This document shows positions 22,927 to 36,060 of a DNA stretch of 64,000 nucleotides, piece by piece; within the stretch, counting starts at the first letter, position 1, and the number at the start of each line of letters is the position of its first letter. The DNA comes from Rhizophagus irregularis (Eukaryota; Glomeromycota; Glomeromycetes; Glomerales; Glomeraceae): assembly GCF_026210795.1 (NCBI RefSeq), contig NC_089451.1:2836001-2900000 (forward strand), read 5' to 3'. A model generated the notes under the pieces. The model was given only the letters and a program-made list of their open reading frames with translations. It had not been told where the DNA came from and did not search any database. The translations under genes were made by a program, and so were the position numbers.

Positions 22927-24371
22927 AAAGTCAAAATGAAGAAAAAGAAAAAAGTGGGGAATAGGAGAACAATACTGTAGCTTTCTATTATTCTATTTTA
23001 AATAAATACTCAATAATCCATAATGTATTAATGTAGCTTGAAGGATATATATTATACATTTTTGTTAGAATAAATCAGATTGCATTATAATAAATCCTAA
23101 ACATAATAATACCTTAATATTGTATTTACAAATCGAACAGTAGTGGTTATCATAGTGATTTCAATCGTAGATTTTGTTTTATTTATTTTCACCTTCCTTT
23201 TTCAAATTCTGGAATTATATAAATGTTGAGGGCTAGTTTATGAAACATTTTGTTTCTCTTTAATAACTTAACAAGAACCCAACATTTGAATAAACTAATG
23301 AATTGGTTTAGATACATCTACAATTTTAATTTATCGTATAGGAAAAAAAATCAAAAAAATATAATATTTCAAAGAAATTCAATATAAGGAAATAGATTTT
23401 CTTTCAACTTTTTGTTGTAAAAGAAAGTTAATATTATAACAAAAAACAAAAAGATATCAGTGGAAAAATAAAACAAATTCATAAATTTCTACTTGCAATA
23501 ATTACTAAATGATTTTTCTGATCATGAATTTTATTGGTCCAATAAATTAATTTATTTTATTTATTTGTTCATTTTTTTTTATTTTTTATTTATTTACATG
23601 ATATAATTCAATGCACTGTATGTTAATTATAAACCGTTACAAAAGCAAGCTCTCCAGCAGCCTTCTGTTTCTTAACACGCTATTATTAATTTTTTAATAA
23701 TAATCTTTAGTTAAAAATTGATGGAGCAATAAAAAGAAATATATTTTGAACGCTATTTGAAGCTAATAATAAATAAACAAAATACAGAACAGCTAAGAAA
23801 ATTGTTAAGGCTTATTCATTATTTCATCATAAAATTTTAATATAATATCGAAATTTAAAGTGTGAACTATAAAAAAAAAATTTCGAACTCCAAATTTATT
23901 AGAAATTACCAAAAAAATATACATTTAAATATATTATAATAAGGTATTTATTAAATAATACTACAATATGATTTCATATCATAAAAATTTCAGTGATTTT
24001 TACGACTTGATGATATACAGTATATGAAAAATATTTCTCAGATAACTATTAAAGGCTCATTATGTCAATTCTTTTCAGTGAAATCATCTTAAATTTTAAT
24101 CATAATATATAATTGAATAATTTTATAAGGTAATTTATTGATAAGTTATAATATAAAAACAATAAAAAAATAAATAAATAAATTATTTAAATTACAAACT
24201 AAGAAATATTTAATCTTATTACTCTAGTCCTAGTGTTTAAATAATTTATATAAAAATTATAGAAATACTTTATATGTAATAGTATTATTACACAGAAGAT
24301 AGCATTTTCATGATTATTTATCTATATCTAAAAATTTATTAAAAAAAGACTTTAGTAATTTTTTAAATTAA
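22927..24371. other. Gene-free spacer
   Basis: AT-rich, no supported frame. Contains 3' flanks of the genes on either side, which converge here. Confidence 0.5.
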
Positions 24372-26616
24372 TTAAAATTTCAAATTTAAAAATAAAGAAT
24401 CCTTACTATCCGGCAGTTCCAATTCGTCTTGTTCTTCTGAATGAAGATTTGGATTGTTATGTATTTCATCATCTACAAATAAAATAATTATTTAGAAAGT
24501 ATTAAATTATTTATTATTATAATTATTATAACTAATTTAAATAATTATATTACATACCGTCAATATCATCATGATATTTTTTTATTTGTTGTTGCATTGT
24601 TTCTTGAATATCTAAAAATTAAAATAACATTACGTTCAATATTAAACAATTAAATTGATAATATTAATCATTCTACTTGCCATTTTTTGAATTCCTTTTG
24701 AATATTTTAGATAATTTCTTACTACCAACTAAAAAGTTAAAAATATAAATATTAATTTGTTTGATGATCTAAAGGAAATAATATTAAATATGTTTTACAA
24801 ATTACCTTTAAAAATGCTAATTATTTTTGAACTATTCTTCTGATTATTCAACTTATCAAAATCATCGACTAATAATAGATAATAATAAATCAAATAAAGT
24901 AACTTATTATATTAACATAAGTCTAATATACTTACTGTTATTGGGAATATGAAAGTTGTATGATTTATTACTGTGAAATGCTAATAAAAAAAAAATAATT
25001 TATTATTTAATTATTTAAAATAAAAAATATATAAAACTGTAATGTTTAATTTATACCTTCTTGTTCTTCTGCGTTATGATTTAATTAAAAAGTAAGATTT
25101 TAATTATTAATATCGACCATATATTAAAAATTAAATAAAAAATTTCAATAATACCTTCTGTTGCATTTCTTGGTTCAGGAAGATTTTCAAATTGATGAAC
25201 TTTACTCGTAAATAATCTCCTACTATTTGTATAGTTTTCTAAATCATCTATTTCCAAACTATTATCTTCTTCCGGTTGAGTTAATAATTCATTTGGTTTA
25301 TTTTGATAAAATAAATTAACTTCTCTTATTTTTTTCAAAAGTGTAACAATATTAGGTCGCTTTGATGGATCAGCATCCCAACATTGTTTCATTAAATTTT
25401 TATATTCTAAAGGAGTTCCTGATACAATTTTTGGTCTTATACCATTAACGATATTCATAGCAAGATCATAATTATGTTCGTAATTAATAAATGGTGGTTG
25501 TCCAGATGAAATTTCCCACATAAGTATGCCAATACTATAAATATCAGATTTAAAAGTAGTTACTTTTCCTGAAATAACTTCCGGTGCAATGTAAGGAAGA
25601 TTTCCATATACACTCTTTAATGGTTTATCTGCAGGTCCACAGAATCCAAGGTCGCTAATACGGAATGCATAACCAAAATTATATAACATATTTCCAGAAT
25701 GCAAATCTCTATGAATCGCATTCTCTTTATGAACTCGTGAAAGTGCTAATATTATGTCAGCAGAAATTTGAATTCTTTCTTTCCATGTAAGTTGATTATA
25801 ATTTTGTTGTAAATATTTTCTTAAATCTGTATTCAATTTATTCATTACAAGCATATAATCTCCATTTAATGGATCTTTTGTTAAACCAAAACATTGGACA
25901 ATCGCATCTGGCCATTTATTAGATATATTTAAATGCGAATTAGCCTATAAAATAAAGAATATATTATAAAAATTTTAAATGAAAAATTACTATACCATTT
26001 TTAGATTACAAACCTCTTCAAACCAACGTTTATTTGCACTTTCAACATTTTCTAATCTTTTAAGTACTACATTTTGTACTAATCCAGGTCCTCCAATTCT
26101 TTTTAATTGTTGTTGGGTAGAATCCCATTCAATAAAATTTCCATCAGTCCATTCTGCTGTATAAATTTCAGAATATCCACCTTTTGTTAAATATTTAATA
26201 TTTTTTAAATTATTATATGGAATCCATTCAACTATACTATCTGGTTCAAGTGTATTTATCTGACATTCTTGTATTAAATTATCAATATCATCATTTCCGG
26301 ATGTCCAATTTGAAAAATTATTTTTTAAATAATTTCGAACACAATATTCACAGTATAATGTAGCTAAACATTTTTGGTTACAAATTTCACAAACTCTTCT
26401 TGTTCCTTCATTATAAACAAGTTTGCTTTTATCATAACTTGCAGTCAACATTCTTATTGCTTCAAATTTTTCATCTTTTGTAAGTGATTCATCAGCAAGA
26501 ATTGTTTGTTTCCAAAATTCAATTTGTTTGTGGAAATCATTGTGAATATTATAATCCGTTAGTGCATATGATTTATTAATTGTAGTATTAATTAAATCTT
26601 CTCTAATAACAGACAT
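24372..26616 (-). CDS. Protein kinase, Tyr-kinase-like type (577 aa, eight exons)
   Basis: Exons on the minus strand: 26616-25996, 25944-25155, 25068-25057 (12 nt), 24980-24936, 24868-24806, 24728-24681 (GC donor), 24611-24558, 24472-24372. All junctions are in phase and sum to 578 codons with the TAA. A Cys-rich N-terminus (C76, C79, C83, C89, C92) precedes TSGNDDIDNLIQ, then WIPYNNLKNIKYLTKGG opens the kinase domain. The glycine loop is GGYSEIY (147-153), the lysine is in VVLKRL (K186), the catalytic loop is HRDLHSGN (285-292, D287), the metal motif is DLG (305-307) instead of DFG, and APE is at 327-329. All essential residues are present, so it should be active. The tail (DFDKLNNQKNSSK, SKKLSKIFKRNSK) is basic then acidic. 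Substrate unknown. The family is greatly expanded in these fungi. Confidence 0.88.
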
Positions 26617-26884
26617 AATGAAATATATTATTGTAAATTTTTTTAAATAAATATAAAAAAAAAAATTTTTTTCGGAAACGGTCTACTTATAAAGTCAATA
26701 ACGTGTAACAATAACTGCATATGTACTCCTGTACTCAAACCTAATTAGTCTAGTCAAATGATTTGTGATTCTCATTGTTAAGGAAAATTTTTTTTCCGAT
26801 ACATCATAATAATTTTTTTATTTAAACTTTTTTTTTGATTTTCAATTTTTTAAATTAATTAATCCAACTTTACCATTTATTTTA

Positions 26885-27450
26885 AAGGATTTTTTTTTTA
26901 AAAAAAAAGAAAATAAAATAAAATTATTATTTGTCTAAAGACGCAGCAATAAACGATGATCGTAAATATTGGAATTATTAAATATACAGTATATACATCA
27001 GAAATTTATATCATTAAAATATATTAGGCAAATTTAATTATAAACTTGGATTTTAATGTACATAAGGATTGGTAGAAGAAAGTTTAAATTGATAAACTAA
27101 CATTATATATGTTAAAAATTTTAATATAAAAATTATTCATAATATTACTTTTTTAAGGATGACTATCTAAAAAATAATCAAAAGACGAATGTTTAACATT
27201 CATAAAAAGTTTAACTTATAAAAAGTTGCTCCTCTGATATGAAAAAATCTTTCATAATTTATAAGTTTTCCATTTAAAACATCACAATATATCAGGTATT
27301 TACTGAAGGGAAGCGTCTATAACTCTATATACGACATGCGTGTCACGTCCGCTTTATATATGTTATATTATTAATTTTTATTTGTCAATGAATAGGATAT
27401 ACTCAATTTTTAATGCTTATAAGAAGTTAAGCATCAAAAATAATTCTTGT
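26885..27450. repeat. Inverted partner of the 15430-15925 repeat
   Basis: Reverse-complement relative of 15430-15925, about 11 kb apart. The copy begins after a T-run and A-run near 26888-26910 and continues to 'caaaaataattcttg' near 27450. It lies upstream of the kinase start (26616). Confidence 0.65.
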
Positions 27451-28740
27451 TATTCTTATTATTTTAAAAAAATTTTTTTTTTGAAGTTTGTTATAAGAAA
27501 ACTCAATTTTTAACGTTATAAAATTTATTAGTATAGAAATTATTATTTACTACTTCTGTTTCTTCAATTTATTTTTTTTATTTTGCTAATTTTTTCCATT
27601 AATTTTTTTTATTATATTTTTTCTTACGTTTTTCTTTATTAGAATGTGTAAAACTATCGCTAACACTATAAAAGTTAATACAAAATTGCGATTATCAAAA
27701 ATTTCTAATTTTAAAAAAAATTACTTCTAGTTTATCATTTAACTCTTTTTTCAATAAATGACGCAATAAACTGACCGTTTAACGACTTTAACGTGAATGT
27801 AGATCGTCCAATCACATGGTTTACTACATAATTATATTTTCTCTTTCATTATATTATGAGTTTATCAATATTTGTAATTTTTTTTAACAAATTATGACAC
27901 AAAAAAAAAGTTAATGTCTATATAAATTATTTAACTTAAAAAAAAGGCTTGTTTAAAATGTTTGTGATATAGAGAATTGATTTTCCTTTTTATTCCCATT
28001 GATCTTTCATTGAATCAACGAATAATCAATATACAAATTTAACATACTCATAATGTAAAAAATTAAAAGTCAAAGTCATTAATAATAAAAATTATTATAA
28101 AACAGATGATCCACCTTATACGTCATGGTCTTGAAGGATGAACCAGTTAGAATAATGATATTGATGAATTTATTGAGAATACAATTTATAATGATTGGTA
28201 TATTTACTCTTATTTGTTGATTAAATTTTTATAGATTAAAATGGTTTGAAATATTTATTTTAATGATAATAGTGCTTATTTAAAATTTTACTGAATAACT
28301 ATTTGTGATGATTAATTATGCGATTGACAAATCAAGGAAATTTGGAATGTGTCCTTTCAAGTAATTTTAATTGATTTTTTTTTCGGTAAAAATTTTTTTT
28401 TTTTTTGAGTAAATTATTTTTATTTTAGGAATACTAATTGTAGAAGCTATTTTTATTTTTAGGAATTATTTTTAGAATACTAACTCCTGTCATATGAATT
28501 AAAACTGGGCATACTTAATGTTTAGTATTATGTAGTTCACCTGACTGTGTAACTTTAATTGTTTTTAAATATGACCTGAATTCGCTCAAGTTTAGGGAGA
28601 CATGAATAAATCCTAATATTACCCATTAATTTTGACTTCAATTCTTTAGCCTTTTCTTATGATGAAAAGTGTGTAAGTCATCTGATACTAATAAGGGGGA
28701 AATTATTGCAGTTTGTAGAATAATTTGTGATTAGGTAAGA
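27451..28740. other. Mostly gene-free; a possible kinase N-terminal relic near 28100-28200
   Basis: Around 28140-28200 a plus-strand frame reads TS-stop-NNDIDEFIENTIYNDW, resembling the TSGNDDIDNLIQ segment that precedes kinase domains in this family. It is short and contains a stop, so it can only be a relic. Nothing else recognised. Confidence 0.35.
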
Positions 28741-28824
28741 TTGAGAACGAATCACGTGATATTAATCATTCTTTTTGTGCGCAGTGGTATTTACGCAACA
28801 TCACTCATCACTCTTCACAAGTTA

Positions 28825-29035
28825 AATCACTTGTTTACAAGTTTTTCTTTTTTATCTTCTAATTTCTTTATGAGTTGTTTATCACTCGTTTATAAGTTTG
28901 TCCTTTATCTTCTATTTTCTTTACAATATTTGCTTAGGAGTTGTCACACTCATTTCCTTTTATCTTCTATTTTCTTCACAAATTGTTTATTGCTCATTTA
29001 CGAGTTATCATGCTCATTTTTTTTTCTTTTTGACT
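28825..29035 (+). repeat. Degenerate ~55-65-bp tandem repeats
   Basis: Variants of 'tttatcttctattttcttta' followed by 'agttgttta' and 'cactcatttacgagtt' recur about four times. The open frames across this T-rich array (Phe/Leu/Ser-rich) are probably a by-product. Confidence 0.5.
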
Positions 29036-29049
29036 TTTTTATTTTTTAA

Positions 29050-29755
29050 TTTAGTTAATGTAACTGAACAATCACCAATTCACCATCATCAACTGATCAA
29101 CCATTACTATCAAGTCAAACTGAACGAACACCATTATCAAATCATATCAAATATCAATCAAATCTATTACCAAATAATAGTTCATCAATCCAGCCACTAA
29201 CTTATGAAGAAGCTACTAATGGAAAAGTTATTGTAGAAGAATACATTTACATAATAATATGTCTTCTGCAATAGATTGCAATACAAAAAGAATATATTCA
29301 AAATATAGAAATAATCAAATATCTTGGGAGGAGTTGAACAGAGCTTGGAATGGCAATATGAAAAGTGTAAATAGACGCTAAATTATTAAATAAATTTAAT
29401 CATTTTTATGATTTTTTTAAAGGAGTAAAATCGCCACCATTAACCAATCAACCACCACCATCAAATCCTGAACAATCGTCAACATTAACCGATCAACCAC
29501 CACTATCAAGATCAATCCAACCGCCAACTTATGAAGAAGCCACCAGTGGAAAAAGCTATTGCAGAAGAAAACATTTACATGATAATGTGTCTTCTGCAAT
29601 AGCTTTCAATACAAAAATATATTCAAAATATAGAAATAATCAAATATATTGGGAGGAGTTAAACAGAGCTTGAAATGGCAATATGAGAGGTGTAAATAGA
29701 TGCTAAATTATTAAATAAATTTAATCATTTTTATGATATTTTAAAGAAGTAAAAT
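29050..29755 (+). pseudogene. Tandemly duplicated C-terminal coding fragment with PPxY motif
   Basis: Two ~327-bp-spaced copies start at 29185 and 29512. Both encode a Pro/Ser/Gln-rich run, then QP(L/P)TYEEAT(N/S)GK, then SSAI, N-T-K, IYSKYRNNQI and WEELNRA. Copy 1 lacks one A in the 'gaaaa(a)g' tract (frameshift) but retains NRAWNGNMKSVNRR and a stop. Copy 2 keeps that frame but has TGA for the Trp codon. The second copy has QPPTY, a PPxY motif, the ligand of WW domains in Nedd4/Rsp5-type ubiquitin ligases. The YSKYRNNQI...WEELNRAWNGNM tail resembles C-termini of kinase-like or SEL1-type proteins in these fungi, but I cannot name it. Both copies look dead as they stand. Confidence 0.5.
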
Positions 29756-29902
29756 TTTAACCTATTTTAGTATTAACTATCGTGATTTTTTAAAGTGTAA
29801 AATCAAAATTTATCTGATTTTAGTATTAAACATTAACATTAAAGTTCCTATCGCTATAATCGCTATAATATAATTAAGTACGTAATAAGGTATATAAAAT
29901 AT

Positions 29903-30028
29903 GGAGTGTATAGTGATATTAACGTACGAACTGGCCAGAATTAACATTAACGCTATCACGTGCAAGTGCATAACTCCTAAACTTGGGAAAGTTCGTACGT
30001 TAATATCGTTATTATCGCCGTACACCCC
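29903..30028. repeat. 126-bp foldback element
   Basis: GATATTAACGTACGAACT (29915-29932) and its exact complement AGTTCGTACGTTAATATC (29990-30007) form an 18-bp stem. Outer arms (GGAGTGTA at 29903 and TACACCCC at 30021) pair with one mismatch. Overlapping frames on both strands are consequences of the symmetry. Confidence 0.65.
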
Positions 30029-30119
30029 ACTGTACATTAAGGACGCCCATAAAATATACTTAAGGGCGCACATTTTTCTAATTCTGGCAGAATGTACTCG
30101 GTTGAAATTATGAATTTAA

Positions 30120-31003
30120 GAAAAAAGTACAAGCTTGCAAAAAACTTGATTTATATAAATGTACATTATCATCCATAATACTAAATTAATCATTTGGTGC
30201 ATATTTTCACATCAACTCCTTTGTTCTATAGTTGCATCAAGTGAACAGTCCCATTTTATTTATCCTTATATATCTAAATTTTTCAGAGTTGAACTTAATT
30301 TTGGATCAATCGAGTCAATCGGGTGTACTTAAAAATTTTTGGGTTTTTGATCCATTTAAACGATATGCCTATTGGTATGATTGATTTGGTCCATAGTAAA
30401 TAGAAATAAAATAACGCTAATGGTTTTTTATAACGATAAGGATTATAGAATGAGATAATTTGTCGGCCCATAAATGAAATTTGATCATGCTAATAAAAAA
30501 AAATTTTTCTCATATTTTTTTTTGTAAGTTAATCGCGTGGATCCGTTTATATTTTCAGCATACTTTGTACTAGTTAGCTATTAGCAAATAAAAATGCAAA
30601 CTTTGTCTTTTAATAAGACACACATAATTTTGATATTGATAATGATGATATCGTAAGTCAAATAATTGAGATAATCTTATTTTCATAATAAGTTTAACCA
30701 ATTTCTGCTAAATGTAACTAATGATCCTTATTTTCTATCTATATTGATATCGATATATATATATATATATATATGGGCATTTATCACCATTAAAATTATA
30801 GTTATTATTATTTTATTTTATCTTATTGATTGGAATGAAAATGAATATTTTTGTTTTTTATTCTTTATGATTTTTCCAATATTAGTATATGCAAATATTT
30901 TTGATTATTTTTATTTTGGCAATAATGATAACTTTAATAATCATGTATCTTTAACTGATATTTCAGAGAGTAACGAAAATATGAAAACTGTTGGCCAGGG
31001 TAA
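30120..31003. other. Gene-free spacer with a TA microsatellite
   Basis: A (TA)n run lies at about 30752-30772. The hydrophobic frame that overlaps it (from 30744) starts within the microsatellite and is not supported as a gene. Confidence 0.45.
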
Positions 31004-32300
31004 TTAATGATGGCTGTTTTTACATAATGTTGTAGTTAAAGTTAATTTTATCATCATTTTATTGTCAATGTTGTCGATTACAAAATGTAATTTACTTGCT
31101 ACAAAATACATTATCATATCAAAACTATAGATATCTACTGCTTGAGTATAATCCTTTCCTCTTAATACTTCAGGAGCCACATAAGGCATGACTCCATAAA
31201 ATTTTGTTTTATCTATATTACCAACTTCTCCACATAATCCCATATCTGAAATTGATATCAAACAACTAAAATTAGCTATACTACTAAAAAATAATATAGT
31301 TCCTGTATGAAAATCTACAATGAACTATATTTTTTTGATGAATTTCTTCAAGACCATCAACAATATTAAGCAATATAGATAATTTATTTTTCCAATTAAA
31401 ATATTTATAATTGCCATTAACGATTTCCATTGCATAATTAAGAACCATAATGTCTTTTATATTTGGATGTTGAGATATCCCATATATATACTAAGGATAT
31501 TACTACGTTTATTTATTGAGTAGTATTCTTTAACCTATTGAAAAATAACTTAATTAAATTCATAAATTAAATCCATAAAAAATTATTCTATTATAATGAT
31601 TTTTATAATGAAATTTCATACCTCATTTAAAAATTCATCAGTAATACTATTTTTGTAATTGTATAAACATTTTCAAAGCAATTACTCTTTTTGGATTCCT
31701 ATTATATGTATTTATATATATATATTCTATTGGACCATCTTTCCGATTTGCGTAAAATATACTATAGAAAAGCCACCTTTACCTATTTTCTTAATATTAT
31801 TAAACTGACTGTATAGTATACATTCAAAAAAATATATCATTATGATCTTTTATTTGTGATTGAATTTCTTGAATAAATTTATCAATCTTTTCATTTCCAC
31901 TGAACCAATTTACTAAATTTATGAAAGTATTTTGAACCAAAATATAATCTCCTGTATTTGGATTTTGAGATATTTCCTACAATATTTGAAATGCTTTATA
32001 TTTTGTTAGATAGTTTTTACTAACTTAACAGTTTTATTTGAATCCCTTTTATACTCATCTTTCTAATAATAATGCAATGAACCATCCTTCCATATTGCTG
32101 AATATACTGTTGTAAGGCCATTTTTGCCTAGCTATTTCTTTAATTTTATTAAACTGATTGTATGGTATCCATCCAAGCACTAAATTATTATAGTTATTAA
32201 CTTTTTAATTGTTTTTCTTGAATGAAATCATCAATTTTTCATTTCCACTTAAGAATAAGCTAAATCCTTTTTCTAGAATGGTACCTCTATATAAATAAGT
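31004..32300 (-). pseudogene. Protein-kinase relic with a duplicated N-terminal part
   Basis: On the minus strand, ISISDMGLCGEVGNIDKTK then YGVMPYVAPEVLRGKDYTQAVDIYSF gives the DMG (for DFG), APE and DxYS landmarks of the Tyr-kinase-like family seen at 24372 and 55905. Upstream pieces, in broken frames, include a QEIHQKNIV-like region (~31330), and two separate versions of the pre-kinase and glycine-loop segment at ~31700-31960 and ~32040-32290 ('ggtatccatccaa' and 'gtatacattcaaa' for WIPY). Two N-termini for one C-terminus suggests a partial tandem duplication or fused remains. Many stops. Confidence 0.7.
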
Positions 32301-32640
32301 TTCTTCAGAGTAATCATCACGTGATTAATATAGTTGCGGTCCAGGATAAGAACCTGAACCCCGGTCTATTTTAAGGACACTCTTTTGTAATTACGTGAAA
32401 TCTCATCAATAAATAAAGAGTCATGAGACATTAAAAAAAAATATTAAAATTAAAAAATTTTGAAAGATTAACGTTTAAATGGTTTACTGTACAAATGATT
32501 TTAAAATGATTTTGAAATATTCTGTTACTTTTTTCAATTATTATATTTTAGGGTAAACCTATATCTCGGGCGGTTATTATTAACAAATTTTTGGCCCAAC
32601 TTTATTCTTACCTGAGTTCTTGCGTCACTTGATTAACTCG
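32301..32640. other. Gene-free spacer
   Basis: No supported gene. The words 'tatctcgggcggt' and 'cttgcgtcacttgattaactc' recur near 38690-38780, so this is the edge of the duplicated block. Confidence 0.45.
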
Positions 32641-32644
32641 AATT

Positions 32645-35600
32645 CAAGCTCTATCGACTCACGACTTTGAATAGAGGAAAAGGCTAGTCTAATTTCGAAT
32701 TCAAGTAGAAAAAGATCAGTTTATTATCATTGAGAATAATGGAAATTTTTTAGAGGTTAAACGTGATGAAAATAATCATTTTTAAAGAAAAAGCTAATAT
32801 TAAAATGGTTAAACATGATATCCACCTCAATGAGATTAACTATTATAAACCTCTAATTTTGAAATCGTCGATAATATATTGGAAATTTATACAAAGAAAT
32901 TATTAAACAATATCAAATAAGAAACTTGATTTTATGGTTTTCATAATATAAAAATTTCATCACTAACCCGGCAACTCAGCTTTTAATTTTTTTTTTTTTC
33001 AAAAATTTTATGTGAAATTTTTTTCAATTTCTAAAAAATTCTCACCCGGCATAGTAATAATATAAAAAAAAATTTTTTTTTTAAGATTTAACAAAAACTG
33101 ACGCTGCCGAGATATGAAAACCATTTTTACCACTTTGTGACGCCTAATATTGATGCAATATTTAAAAATGAAATTGAAAAGTTTCAAGTTGGAATTTAAT
33201 GAAAATTGATTTACTAATTAAAGGAATTTTTCCATTTGAAATTATAGAATTTTTTAAATCATTTTGGTATCACGAAAAATGAAGATATAGAAAATTACGG
33301 TATATTTTTATTGCAGACGGTTTTTAAAGAAACTACAATTATATGGCCGAATAGAAATAATCTTTTAGTTAAAAAGTAAAAGAAATTGGGTATTACTAAA
33401 AAAAAATGGATAGTTATAATAATTCTTATAAAGGAGCACAGGGATTATTACATAATATATATTTTGGTAAGATTTTATATTACAAGCGATCCAGATTATT
33501 CTTTTTTCTTATTATTTTCGTCTTTTAGTAGATTGGCTTTATTTTTTGGGGTGTGGCTTTAATGTAATCTGGTTTATTAGGTTTTAACTTAAATTTTTTA
33601 CTAAATATTAAGTTTTGAACTTTTGATTTTTTATATATTTTCAAAATTTCTTTTTGTATCAAACTAAGGGCTCGTATATAAAATCTTAATAAAGTTTTTT
33701 AATTACCTAAAATAAAAATAATAATGATAAACCACCGCTTTTAGATTAATCATCTAATAATATTTAACTGTTGCATATCCCGAAACCTAAACCGAACCCT
33801 CAAATTTAAATAGTATTGACATGATTCCTGAAAGGATATTGCTCCCGATTTACAGAAGATTGAAAATTTTGTTAATAAAAAGGAATCGGGAGAAAAAACT
33901 TTTGACTTTCGATCTGACGAATTTATCTGCGGATCGTAAATCGACAATACATAAATGATCGGGATAATAATATGTATGTGACATGCAGTGCGTACTCCGT
34001 CACTTTTTTGTACTAGTCTCCTGAATTTAAACAGAAAAGAATAATAAGGTTTCATCATAGGTTATACAAAACTATTAAGGCTACTAATAAAATGGTTAAA
34101 CGTGAAATACAATACAAGAATATGATATCCGGTTCAATAATACAGTATAAACCTTTAATATTAACCGTCCATTATAATATTTGTGTGTTTCATTAACAAA
34201 CAGGAAAGAGATATCGGTCGAAGATCGATATCCCCATCCAATAACTGAGTTATAGTTCGGTCATTAGGAATACTGCGGTGACCAATAGGAATTAATGCTA
34301 CTAATTTCAATATCGGATGTTTCATAAAAATATAGGTCATTAAAATTCCGCGTATTCCTAATCGACTGAACAATATAGAACCATCATTTACATATTATAT
34401 TGAAGACAATTTTCTTCCCACACGACTATGTCATGTGGATTGTAAAATCAATAACAAATTTATGAATCATCGTTATAACTTATAACCATTGATAATGAAA
34501 ACACATAATGTGTTGAATAGTGATAAACGTTCATATAGGCATGATGACGTTCAGTTATATCAAACTGAGTAGTCTTATTTTTTATAGGAAGGAAGGGAAA
34601 AAATATTTTAGTTTCCCATGTAATATTGAGATATCATTTTCAGAATCGAAATCTTGAACGCTTTGTACGTAAATTTCATGTTTTTGCTTATAAAATTTCT
34701 CTAGTCATTTATAATTGTCAAAAATGTGCTTGAATGACAAAGATATACTAAATTTAATAAAAGCCTTGTAGTTGATAGTCCTATTTTCGAACAATGTATT
34801 CAATATGTACTGTATGTTACTAATTGTCAATTTACTTATCTTCTTATATATAGGCAACATAAAGTTCTACTTGTAATTTTTTCTTTGTAGAAAAGAACAT
34901 TGTTCCGCAATCCAACCTTCATGCAAGCAATATTAGGATAGTGTACACAATGTACTCCGTGTTTTATATTTCATTTTTTCCGTAAAAGACTCATATTTCC
35001 GGTCATATAACGGATAAAATTTTTCGCTCGTTCCTTTAGTTTGTTTATGGAACACAGAATTTGCAATAATGAAATAAATTATCTTCGGAATTCCACTCCG
35101 CAAAAATATGGTTCTTTATATTGTACGACCAGTCTTCTTAATAGACCTATTATATAAACATATCAAGATGCATACTCGAAACCTATCAAGATCGATAATT
35201 TTGCTCCACAAATCTTGTATGGCACATATTATTTTAGTATTATTTGACAAGGTAATTTTCTGAAGTATACATAAAAGGTTTAAGTTTGAGTTTGCCAAAA
35301 CAAATCATGAACATCTTTCCTTTTATAGATAATGCCTGGTAGAAGTTAATTGCCTTTTTTGAATAATTACCGAAATTATCATAATCCCGGCCCTGAAAAA
35401 ACGCGTACAGCTAATGGTAAAATTTCTTTGGCTGCCTCTGACCTTATATATATATATTTCGGGTCTTTTTACAGCTTGTCCGAAATGCCAAAATTTTATA
35501 AGAAACAAAAAGTTGAAGAGTTTCAAAAAAGTGAAGTTCTTGCAATCATGACATATTTATTTATTTAATTTATTTCTAAAGAGTGATTAACAGAGTCTAT

Positions 35601-35912
35601 TACTTAAAAGTAATCTGTACAAAAATAAAGGTAAAACTATCTAAGTAATAAGATCATTGATATTCATCATATCAAATAGGACCTCACTCCAATCATGAAC
35701 TGTGATTCTTTTGATTTCTCCGTGTTTCATAAACATGTTAGTAATGATCAGCAAAATTAACTCAATAATTTTTTTGCAGATCAATACTATATAAGGTTCT
35801 CGACAAATCACATGGACCCTACCTAAAAAATGATCGACAATAACAAAGGACATGATCATAAATTTGTTTGTGTCATTGTACTCATTATATACAATTAGAA
35901 TACAGATTCCTT
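32645..35912. repeat. Upstream part of duplicated block C
   Basis: Counterpart of 5690-8392 upstream of copy B (see that entry). Frames at 33750, 34161, 35116, 35323 and 35641 lie in this repeat and are not supported as genes. Lacks the MITE found at 7124 in block B, giving the empty site near 34805. Confidence 0.65.
35264..35468. mobile_element. Diverged MITE copy of the 11377 family
   Basis: Same interior as 11377-11601 and 7828-8042 ('aattatcataatcccggccc' near 35374). The right end 'tatatatatttcgggtc' is closer to the intact terminal repeat than in block B. Confidence 0.55.
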
Positions 35913-35924
35913 ATAAAATAAGCT
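35913..35924 (+). promoter_or_regulatory. TATA-like box of membrane-protein gene copy C
   Basis: TATAAAATAAGC lies 148 bases before ATG 36061. The same word and spacing occur in both paralogues. Confidence 0.45.
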
Positions 35925-36060
35925 ATTAGAAGTTAGAACTAAAAAAAAAACCATATACAGGACCGAAATATCGTTATATTAAAAGAAAATTTATATTTTC
36001 CTATTTCTTTATACAAAAATATACAAAAATATTAAGAGTCATAATTACCCCAATTAAAAT

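Noticed and set aside
28741-29049. Hydrophobic 102-codon frame
   Set aside because: It lies on a T-rich degenerate tandem repeat that yields Phe/Leu/Ser in any frame.
30744-31007. Hydrophobic 87-codon frame starting in a TA microsatellite
   Set aside because: Start lies in the repeat and nothing supports the rest.
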